Shown: piece by piece, positions 57,444 through 64,000 of the stretch | Layout of the letters: every line of letters begins with the position of its first letter | How positions within the stretch are numbered: position 1 is the first letter of the stretch | Source of the DNA: an uncultured Duncaniella sp. | Lineage (GTDB): Bacteria; Bacteroidota; Bacteroidia; Bacteroidales; Muribaculaceae | Assembly (NCBI GenBank): GCA_910587515.1 | Contig: CAJULW010000010.1 | Location: 86,095 to 150,094, forward strand | Length of the DNA stretch: 64,000 bases | Direction of reading: 5' to 3' | The notes under the pieces: model-generated | Databases searched by the model: none | Told to the model about the DNA's origin: nothing | Seen by the model: only the letters and a program-made list of their open reading frames with translations | Translations under genes and position numbers: made by a program

Positions 57444-60032
57444 TCAGTTTCTGAACACAATGTCGGAGTTGTCGTAGTCTATTATGATCGGATGTTCGCG
57501 GTCTACCTTTTGGGAAAGTATATCTTTTGAGAGTTGGTTGAGTACCATGCGGTGTATCACTCTTTTGACAGGGCGTGCCCCGAACTCCGGATCGTAGCCT
57601 TCCTCTGCAAGGTATTTTAAAGCGTTTGCGGTAACTTCAAGGGTTATTCCGTTTTTGTCGAGCATCCTTTGTATAGATTTTATCTGTAGTCCTACAATTT
57701 CTTCTATTTCTGCCTCATTGAGAGGTGTAAACATGATGATCTCGTCGATTCTGTTAAGGAATTCCGGTCTGATAGTTTGTTTTAGCAGTTCGATGATTTT
57801 TCCTTTGGTGCTCTCTATAACCTCATTGCGGTTTTCAGGAGTCATTTTCGCGAAATTATCGCGTATCAGATGAGAGCCCATGTTCGAGGTCATTATAATT
57901 ATGGTGTTCTTGAAATTTACCATTCGGCCCTTGTTGTCGGTAAGACGTCCGTCATCGAGCACTTGAAGGAGTATATTGAATACATCGGGATGAGCTTTTT
58001 CGATTTCGTCGAACAGAACGACTGAATAAGGTTTGCGGCGCACTGCTTCCGTAAGCTGTCCGCCTTCGTCGTATCCGACATATCCTGGAGGCGCTCCGAC
58101 GAGGCGGCTGACGGAGTGTTTTTCCTGGTATTCGCTCATGTCGATGCGAGTCATCATGTTTTCGTCATCGAAAAGGTATTCGGCCAAAGCTTTTGCGAGC
58201 TCTGTTTTGCCGACGCCTGTCGTACCAAGGAAAATAAATGAGCCAATGGGGCGTCGAGGATCGTTGAGCCCAGCCCGAGAGCGTCTGACCGCATCGGCTA
58301 TGGCTGATATAGCGTCGTTCTGTCCTACAACCCTATGATGGAGTTCGGCTTCGAGGTGCAGAAGTTTTTCTTTCTCGCTCTGTACCATTTTGTTGACGGG
58401 GATACCGGTCCATCGCGAAACGACATCAGCGATATCCTCCGAATCAACTTCCTCTTTGATAAAGGCTTTTTCGCCTTGCATCATTTTGAGTTGTTCCTGT
58501 ATAGACGCGTTTTCTTGTTCTTTCTGCTGAACTTTAGAATAGCGGATTTCTGCCACTTTGGCATAGTCGCCTTCGCGTTCAGCGCGTTCGGCATCAAAAT
58601 TCAATTGTTCGATGTCGATTTTGTTTTGCTGAATTTTGTTTATCAGGTCTTTTTCCGCTTTCCATTTTGCGGTAAACTCTTTTTCCTGGTCGCGCAGGTC
58701 TGCCAAAGATTTTTCAATCTCTTTCACTTTTTCTTTGTCTCCCTCACGTTTGATAGCTTCCCTTTCGATTTCTTTCTGCGCTATCATACGTGTTATTTCG
58801 TCAAGAGCCTGTGGGACGGAGTCGATCTCCAATCTCAGTTTTGACGCGGCTTCGTCGACCAAGTCTATCGCCTTGTCCGGAAGGAAACGGTCTGTGATGT
58901 AGCGTTCGGAAAGAGTCACGGCTGCTATGATCGCTTCGTCGCGGATGCGTACTTTGTGGTGGTTTTCATATCTTTCTTTCAGGCCTCGCAGGATAGCGAT
59001 AGCCGCGGCTTCGTCCGGTTCGTTGACCATAACCTTCTGGAAACGACGTTCGAGTGCTTTGTCTTTCTCGAAATATTTTTGGTATTCGTCGAGGGTTGTG
59101 GCCCCTATAGAACGTAGCTCACCGCGGGCAAGGGCCGGCTTTAATATATTGGCCGCATCCATAGCCCCTTCTCCTTTGCCAGCACCGACAAGCGTGTGTA
59201 TCTCGTCAATAAAGAGTATGATCTCACCGTCAGAGCCCGTAACCTCATTGACAATGGCTTTCAATCGTTCCTCAAATTCACCTTTATATTTGGCTCCGGC
59301 CACAAGTGCTCCCATATCAAGAGAGTAGATCTGTTTGGTTCGCAGATTTTCCGGTACGTCACCTCGCACGATTCGTTGGGCGAGTCCCTCGGCGATAGCG
59401 GTTTTGCCGGTTCCTGGCTCTCCGATGAGCATTGGATTGTTTTTCGTTCTTCGGGATAGAATCTGAAGCACACGTCTGATTTCGTCGTCGCGGCCTATCA
59501 CAGGGTCAAGTTTGCCTTCGCGGGCGCGTTCGTTGAGATTGATGGCATATTTGGCGAGTGCCTGATATGTTTCTTCCGCGCTCTGGTCTGTCGCTTTTTT
59601 CCCTTTTCGGAGTTCCGCTATCGCTGATTCAAGTTCACGTTGGCTCAATCCGGCATCCTTAAGAATGATCGAGGCCGGAGAGTTGACCGTGAAAACAGCT
59701 AAGAGGAGAGCTTCGAGAGTGACATATTCGTCACCTTGCTTTTTTGCGATGTCAAGAGCTTTTTGAAGCACATCATTGGAGCTGCGGCTTAAATAGGGTT
59801 CGCCCCCTGATACTTTAGGTTCGGAAGCGATTTTGCTGTCAACTTGTCGCATCAAGGTGGCAGAATTCGCACCAACCTTGGAGAAAATGAAATTGATCAG
59901 CGATTCCCCTTCAGTCATGACTCCTTTGAGCAGGTGTACAGGTTCAATGGCCTGATTGCCTGCTCCACGAGTAATTTCAATCGCCTTTTGTATGGCTTCT
60001 TGAGACTTGATAGTGAAATTGTTGAAGTTCAT
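57444..60032 (-). CDS. clpB: ATP-dependent protein disaggregase ClpB
   Basis: A hexameric AAA+ chaperone of 862 residues that resolubilises aggregated proteins with DnaK. It has the Clp N-terminal domain (1-145), the first ATPase domain with Lys210 in GEPGTGKTAIA, and the coiled-coil middle domain (about 405-525). The middle domain separates this protein from ClpA and ClpC. The second ATPase domain has Lys609 in FLGTTGVGKTELAKAL and FDEIEKAHPDVFNILLQVLDDG. No tripeptide for ClpP binding is evident. The upstream 250 bases contain no recognisable CIRCE element or consensus promoter. Confidence 0.96.
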   Translation of the reverse strand: MNFNNFTIKSQEAIQKAIEITRGAGNQAIEPVHLLKGVMTEGESLINFIFSKVGANSATLMRQVDSKIASEPKVSGGEPYLSRSSNDVLQKALDIAKKQGDEYVTLEALLLAVFTVNSPASIILKDAGLSQRELESAIAELRKGKKATDQSAEETYQALAKYAINLNERAREGKLDPVIGRDDEIRRVLQILSRRTKNNPMLIGEPGTGKTAIAEGLAQRIVRGDVPENLRTKQIYSLDMGALVAGAKYKGEFEERLKAIVNEVTGSDGEIILFIDEIHTLVGAGKGEGAMDAANILKPALARGELRSIGATTLDEYQKYFEKDKALERRFQKVMVNEPDEAAAIAILRGLKERYENHHKVRIRDEAIIAAVTLSERYITDRFLPDKAIDLVDEAASKLRLEIDSVPQALDEITRMIAQKEIEREAIKREGDKEKVKEIEKSLADLRDQEKEFTAKWKAEKDLINKIQQNKIDIEQLNFDAERAEREGDYAKVAEIRYSKVQQKEQENASIQEQLKMMQGEKAFIKEEVDSEDIADVVSRWTGIPVNKMVQSEKEKLLHLEAELHHRVVGQNDAISAIADAVRRSRAGLNDPRRPIGSFIFLGTTGVGKTELAKALAEYLFDDENMMTRIDMSEYQEKHSVSRLVGAPPGYVGYDEGGQLTEAVRRKPYSVVLFDEIEKAHPDVFNILLQVLDDGRLTDNKGRMVNFKNTIIIMTSNMGSHLIRDNFAKMTPENRNEVIESTKGKIIELLKQTIRPEFLNRIDEIIMFTPLNEAEIEEIVGLQIKSIQRMLDKNGITLEVTANALKYLAEEGYDPEFGARPVKRVIHRMVLNQLSKDILSQKVDREHPIIIDYDNSDIVFRN

Positions 60033-60222
60033 GAGCTATGTTGAAGTTGTGAGTTTATTCGTTGTATTTAGGAGATGTATTGACGGCTGTATGAAGTTTA
60101 TAGGATTGTGTTTTTATATTCACAGGAACAACTGTTTACACCTCCGTCTATTTAACTAACAAAAATTATGCCAATTGGTTGATTGATGATGTCGCATAGG
60201 TTATTTAAATATGGGTTAACAT

Positions 60223-60270
60223 ATATACAATCGGGGCCGCCATTTTAAAATGACGGCCCCGATTGTATAT
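60223..60270 (-). terminator. Terminator of the exbB-exbD-exbD-tonB operon
   Basis: ATATACAATCGGGGCCG at 60223-60239 pairs with CGGCCCCGATTGTATAT at 60254-60270, with a GC-rich core and AT ends. It lies 12 nt beyond the tonB stop codon. Confidence 0.85.
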
Positions 60271-60281
60271 AGAGATTTAAA

Positions 60282-61139
60282 TTAGATTCCCTGAAGTTTG
60301 AATGTTACAGGAAGAGTGTACCATACGTTCACCGCATGTCCGTTCATCTTACCCGGTACGAATTTGGGAAGAGACTTAATAACGCGCACAGCTTCCTTGT
60401 CAAGGTCAGGATCCTTGGAGCGGAGTACTTTCACTTCACCCACCTTACCGGTTTTGGTGACAACGAATTGTAAGACGACGCGCCCCTGTATATTATTTTC
60501 CTGAGCTATGGCCGGATAGCGAATATGTTCACCAACCCACTTGAGTAGTGCGGCATCGCCACCGGGGAATTGCGGCATTTGTTCAACTACAGCGAATACT
60601 TGGTTGTCCTCTACCGGCTCCGGTTTCTTTTCTTCAACGATTACTTCATCTTTGTGTTCGCGAACCACATTGAGGTCGTCAGTACCTTTATCAAAGTCTG
60701 TTGTTCCGACAGCTGTGTCGGTATCTTTGAGTTCGTCTTGCGATTTGATTTCCTCAATAACTTCCTCGTCTTTTGTGATCTGGAGTTCAGTCGCTTTCAC
60801 TGTATTGAGGATCTCTTCGGCTAAGGCTTCAGGCTGCTGCTCTTCTACGCGCTGCATTTCTTCTTCCTCCGGTTCTTCTTCTTCAGCTTCTTCAGCTGTG
60901 TAATCGATCATAGCTTGTTCGATTTGGTCCTCGGGGCGTTCTTCGGCTTTTTGAAGTACGGTATTTGCGAGAAGACCGAGAATAGCTACGATAAGAAGAA
61001 TTATCAGGATTACAAGCATTGCGCGGTTGTGGCGTTTCGCTGAGGCTTTTCGGAGCGTATATGCACCGAAATCCTTGTTTTTACCTTCAAATATAAGGTC
61101 AATCCATTCTGATGATGAAAGATCTACATCTTTTGCCAT
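60282..61139 (-). CDS. tonB: TonB energy-transducing protein
   Basis: A 285-residue inner-membrane-anchored periplasmic protein that passes proton-motive energy from ExbB/ExbD to outer-membrane transporters. A cytoplasmic N-terminus (residues 1-40, with SSEWIDLIFEGKNKDFGAYTLR) precedes one membrane helix (about 40-62). A long acidic Glu/Pro-rich linker follows (about 75-185), then the C-terminal TonB domain with FPGGDAALLKWVGEHIRYP, GRVVLQFVVTKTGKVGEV and MNGHAVNVWYTLPVTF. The linker has few Pro-Lys repeats and many Glu instead. It is the last gene of the operon. Confidence 0.93.
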   Translation of the reverse strand: MAKDVDLSSSEWIDLIFEGKNKDFGAYTLRKASAKRHNRAMLVILIILLIVAILGLLANTVLQKAEERPEDQIEQAMIDYTAEEAEEEEPEEEEMQRVEEQQPEALAEEILNTVKATELQITKDEEVIEEIKSQDELKDTDTAVGTTDFDKGTDDLNVVREHKDEVIVEEKKPEPVEDNQVFAVVEQMPQFPGGDAALLKWVGEHIRYPAIAQENNIQGRVVLQFVVTKTGKVGEVKVLRSKDPDLDKEAVRVIKSLPKFVPGKMNGHAVNVWYTLPVTFKLQGI

Positions 61140-61189
61140 ATTTTCGATTGAAATTTTTCAGTGGTTAATATATATCATTCATCAAAAGA

Positions 61190-61936
61190 TCACTTCTTAG
61201 GGTTTTTGGCGAGATAATCAAGTATTAGGACTGAGTCCGTCTTGTTGATGTTGTCAATCTGGTATCGTGAGATCTGATTGATCTGCATCTCGTCAAGTGC
61301 GCTGATTAAGCTTTCCCAGGAAGCTTCCGGAGTGGCCTTTATAATCACGACAGGACGTGTGATAGTTGAGTCGTTACGGATCTGACGGGCGCGAGCCTGA
61401 TAAATTGAGTCATTGATCGTTGAGATCGCTGAGAATTCTTTGGCGCGCCATTTTTTCTTTTCCTTTTCGATTTTATCAAGCACCTGTCTGTTACGGTCAT
61501 GAAGGATTTTGCGGATGCCCTGTTGGAGTTTTCCGTCGTTGCCAATGAATTTTTCGGCTTTGAGCTTATTGTTGTCAATAAGACCGTCTCCGTTTTCGTC
61601 GGCTACTTCTGGTATACCTTCATAATAATAAACCACGTTTAGGGGACGTCCGGCGTCGTCTTTTTTAACTTCGCCATTGTCGTTTCGTTCGGTCGAAAGG
61701 ATGAGTGTTATAGCCTCTGATTCTTTCGCTTTGTTCATCTGATTCTGCTCTACTTTCTCGTTCGAGGGGAGCGAGATTGTGAGAGTCTGAGACTTGATCA
61801 TCGTGGTACAAAGCATAAAGAATGTAATCAGAAGCATGTTCATATCCACCATAGGGGTAAAGTCTACGTGGATAGACATTTTCTTTTGGGCGCCTTTTTT
61901 CTTTTTGCCGCCGTCTGATTGTTCTATTTGTGCCAT
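61190..61936 (-). CDS. exbD: ExbD/TolR family biopolymer transport protein, first copy
   Basis: A 248-residue protein with a short basic cytoplasmic start, one membrane helix (about 25-50) containing the proton-carrying Asp of DFTPMVDMNMLLITFFML, and a long periplasmic part. At nearly 250 residues it is much longer than the 140-residue enterobacterial ExbD. The extra periplasmic length includes a Lys-rich segment around 155-170. It lies 5 nt after the other exbD and 50 nt before tonB, so all act in one complex or in alternative complexes. Confidence 0.9.
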   Translation of the reverse strand: MAQIEQSDGGKKKKGAQKKMSIHVDFTPMVDMNMLLITFFMLCTTMIKSQTLTISLPSNEKVEQNQMNKAKESEAITLILSTERNDNGEVKKDDAGRPLNVVYYYEGIPEVADENGDGLIDNNKLKAEKFIGNDGKLQQGIRKILHDRNRQVLDKIEKEKKKWRAKEFSAISTINDSIYQARARQIRNDSTITRPVVIIKATPEASWESLISALDEMQINQISRYQIDNINKTDSVLILDYLAKNPKK

Positions 61937-61941
61937 AATGA

Positions 61942-62658
61942 TTAATCTTGCTCAGTTTTTAACGCGGTCTGAATGCTGAAGCGGTTCATCTTGAGAGTCT
62001 GGAGGTTGTCAAGTACGTCATGGACAGTTGAGTATTCAGTGTCCTTATCGGCCTTGATCGCGATACCCTCGCCTTTTTTCATGGCTTTCTGAAGGTTGTC
62101 GTTTCCGGAATTGTAGATGGCGCGCATCCAGATTTGGAACTCGTTCAGGCGTTCCATGTCCTTGTTGGCATTGATAGGAATACCTACGCCTTCCTGTGTC
62201 ATGTCGGTGATGAATTTGTCTTGTTCAGACTGTGACATGCTGAGGAACTGCGGTAGAACTTTGAATGGAACCCCAAACATATTGATCTTTGAGAACGCTT
62301 CGCGCTGTGCTGCGGAAAGCTGCACCGGGTTGGATGGGTGCTGCTTGTTGTAGAGCGTTACTGCTTCATCGAGAATCGTCTTGCGGAGAGCTTCAGAGCC
62401 CCATGTATCCTTGGTTTCAGCGTCAGCGTCACCAGCGATGGAGATGAAGATTTTCCCCTCGGGGCTTACAAGTATCGAAGCCAAGTTGGCGGTCGGTACT
62501 TTCTGCTCCGAAACAGAAGAAGGGGTCAGGACGGTGACCGGCTCTTTCTGAAGGAAGGTAGATGTCAACATGAAGAAAGTAAGCAAGAGCACAGTCACGT
62601 CGCTCATCGCGGTCATGTCGATGAGGGTGCTTTTTCTCTTAATTTTTACTTTTCCCAT
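61942..62658 (-). CDS. exbD: ExbD/TolR family biopolymer transport protein, second copy
   Basis: A 238-residue ExbD homologue with a basic start (MGKVKIKRKSTLIDMTAMSDV), one membrane helix (about 13-35) holding the essential Asp in the IDMTAMSDVTVLL region, and a long periplasmic domain. Two related but non-identical exbD genes in tandem are common in Bacteroidetes. The second copy may form a heteromeric complex, but that is inferred. It sits 44 nt before the exbD at 61190 and 78 nt after exbB. Confidence 0.9.
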   Translation of the reverse strand: MGKVKIKRKSTLIDMTAMSDVTVLLLTFFMLTSTFLQKEPVTVLTPSSVSEQKVPTANLASILVSPEGKIFISIAGDADAETKDTWGSEALRKTILDEAVTLYNKQHPSNPVQLSAAQREAFSKINMFGVPFKVLPQFLSMSQSEQDKFITDMTQEGVGIPINANKDMERLNEFQIWMRAIYNSGNDNLQKAMKKGEGIAIKADKDTEYSTVHDVLDNLQTLKMNRFSIQTALKTEQD

Positions 62659-62736
62659 ATTACTTTTATCTTGTTGGATTTATAGGTTTTGTTTATTTTT
62701 GATTAAACCTTGATTAGGATATCTGTAATAGGGGAA

Positions 62737-63566
62737 TTAGTGAGTTGCAGCGAATGTCTGCACGATAGAGAAGCCGATCTCGTCGATTGCGTAGGTGAGA
62801 TTGTCGATCTTGTTGGTGTAGAAGTTGTAAGAGATAACTGCGAAAGCACCTGTTGCGATACCGAATGCGGTATTGATAAGTGCCTCGGAGATACTGTTGA
62901 AAGTTCAGTTGAGTCAGGAGCACCTGAAGCAGCGAGTGCCTGGAATGATTTGATCATACCCATCACAGTACCGAGAAGTCCGACGAGAGTACCGAGTGTG
63001 GTGAGTGTGGCAACGATAGGAAGGTTCTGCTGGAGAGCCGGCATTTCGAGCGCGGTAGCTTCCTCTACGGTTTTCTGAAGATTGGCGATTTTCTGCTCTT
63101 TGGTGAGGATAGTGTTCTTGTCCATCTCCTCGTAGCTTACGAGGGCAGCTGCGACAACAGCGGCTACAGAGCCTCTCTGGTTTTTGCAGAGGTCTTTTGC
63201 GCCCTGGATATTGTTGGCTGCAAGACATTTTTTCACACCGGCTACGAATTTTTCGATAGAGCCTTTGCCTTTGGCAGAAGAAATAGCGATCCAACGTTCA
63301 ACTGAAAGAACGATAACGGTAAGGAAGAGAGTCTGGAGTATAGGCACGATGAAGCCTCCCTTATAGATTGTACCCCAAAGGTCGATCGGATGACCTTCTT
63401 CAAAGTGTGATTCGTGGCCGAACCAGAAGATGAAAAGAAGAACCGCTACAACGAAGCAGGCGAGGATCACCAAGAAAGCGTTCTTGATTCCGGATACGTT
63501 GCTGCCGGAGTTGGTTTTAGCATTAGCCTTTGCGGGCTGGTTGGGATTGGGCTTTTGAGCTTCCAT
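62737..63566 (-). CDS. exbB: MotA/TolQ/ExbB proton channel, frameshifted in this assembly
   Basis: The ExbB partner of the operon. The N-terminal 225 residues are typical: a flexible Pro/Asn/Lys start, membrane helices at about 30-50 and 75-95, and the TolQ/ExbB core LPIVATLTTLGTLVGLLGTVMGMIKSF. After APDSTELST the listed frame turns into a Ser/Thr-rich nonsense tail ending at 62703. Adding one base (a C at 62894 on the plus strand, G on the minus strand) restores GISEALINTAFGIATGAFAV and an ending FSIVQTFAATH with a stop at 62737, giving 276 residues. No slippery sequence is present. Either a real mutation or a sequencing error; I favour the latter because the operon is otherwise intact. Confidence 0.88.
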
Positions 63567-63724
63567 AATGTAATTACTAAAAGTTTTTTAAGTTTATTGG
63601 TTTATTTTGTTTTAGTTTTGATGATCTGTTTCGATAGTGTGGTATGATCGGATTTAATGCCTGCTAAGTATCCATGGTATCAATTTCGGCACACCTCACG
63701 GGCGTGTTTTTCAAAACGATATTG

Positions 63725-63755
63725 CAAAATTATAAGTATATTTCGGTTTTTGCAA
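63725..63755 (-). promoter_or_regulatory. Promoter of the exbB-exbD-exbD-tonB operon
   Basis: Minus-strand TAATTTTG (63725-63732) with TTG (63753-63755) spaced by 20 nt. The start is predicted near 63718, leaving about 150 nt of leader. The leader region 63567-63717 contains no motif I recognise. Confidence 0.82.
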
Positions 63756-63864
63756 ACGTTTTGCTTCTTTTTTTGTGCTTAAACTTCCTAAAACACATAA
63801 TATAACATCCGCTTTTTCTGCGTTTTCTGAAGAATCCAAATCGAAGTGCAAAACTTTGAGTTAG

Positions 63865-64000
63865 GAATTTCACATTCTCCTCTCTCCTTCTGGCGAGGGG
63901 ATGCCCAAGCGGGTGAACGGTAGTGTGGCGTTATGGCATGCGGCTTTGTCGGTAAGCACGGGGGCGTTATTGTACCACTCAGCGCCGTATACACCCTCTA
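63865..64000. repeat. Possible dispersed intergenic repeat at the window edge
   Basis: The end of the window holds GC-richer sequence than the promoter region beside it, with a pyrimidine-rich start (near 63870-63890) and no supported gene. It resembles pyrimidine-rich dispersed repeats I associate with Bacteroidetes intergenic regions, but only one copy is visible here. It could instead be the edge of a gene beyond base 64000. Confidence 0.25.

Noticed and set aside
58335..58844. A 169-codon plus-strand frame opposite clpB, very Phe-rich
   Set aside because: It is the antisense of the Glu/Lys-rich coiled coil of ClpB; the composition is fully explained by that.
62880..62910. Programmed ribosomal frameshifting in exbB
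   Set aside because: The site lacks a slippery heptamer and any stimulating hairpin; a simple one-base loss restores the frame exactly.
63788..63994. A 68-codon minus-strand frame at the window edge
   Set aside because: Composition resembles translated intergenic repeat, it overlaps a repeat-like stretch, and it has no supporting start.
1..64000. CRISPR array
   Set aside because: I found no series of regularly spaced identical repeats; the GTGTACT heptamers are too short and too few.

Overview
The window reads as a chromosomal segment of a Bacteroidales bacterium. The evidence is a SusC/SusD pair, surface or secreted glycoside hydrolases, lipoproteins with an SC lipobox, and many promoters of the Bacteroidetes type (TTTG, about 20 nt, TAnnTTTG). 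A gut Muribaculaceae-like genome is my guess from the gene set; I cannot prove the family. Most of the window is ordinary core genome on both strands with short intergenic gaps.

Region by region. 1-9.9 kb: a truncated GH31 alpha-xylosidase-like lipoprotein, a DUF5106-only lipoprotein, an HD phosphohydrolase with ilvE, a small secreted protein, an SGNH hydrolase behind a structured 250-nt leader, DsbD, and DUF6155 and DUF695 proteins. 9.9-18.2 kb: a minus-strand operon SusC, SusD, DUF4843, PKD-like lipoprotein, TlpA-like thioredoxin. 18.4-23.6 kb: a ClC channel or antiporter, lgt, then a tightly overlapping pheS-nth-TRIC-gtrA unit. 23.7-42.1 kb: prs with an S9 peptidase, a GH10 xylanase with a passenger-like middle, an AspT/YidE-type transporter, a MATE exporter, trigger factor, a GH13 alpha-amylase, a TPR protein, glnS and an acyltransferase.

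42.3-45.7 kb: a small decayed integrative element in the 3' end of a tRNA-Leu(CAG) gene. It is flanked by a degraded copy of the tRNA 3' end and by clusters of a GTGTACT heptamer that look like integrase arm sites. It carries an intact unknown 333-aa ORF, a RhuM/Fic-type gene broken inside its active-site motif, and a tyrosine integrase with several lesions.

46.2-64 kb: ispD-recG, pnp, ybaK-aroC-radical SAM, upp, metK behind a SAM-II-type pseudoknot riboswitch, a small lipoprotein, clpB, and an exbB-exbD-exbD-tonB operon. The operon supplies energy to TonB-dependent transporters such as the SusC above. Its exbB carries a one-base frameshift in this assembly.

The observations most worth following are the switch-like leader at 5463-5712, the tRNA-Leu mini-island with its unknown ORF, the metK leader whose promoter is built into the preceding terminator, and the exbB frameshift. 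I saw no CRISPR array, no rRNA operon and no convincing complete new defence system.
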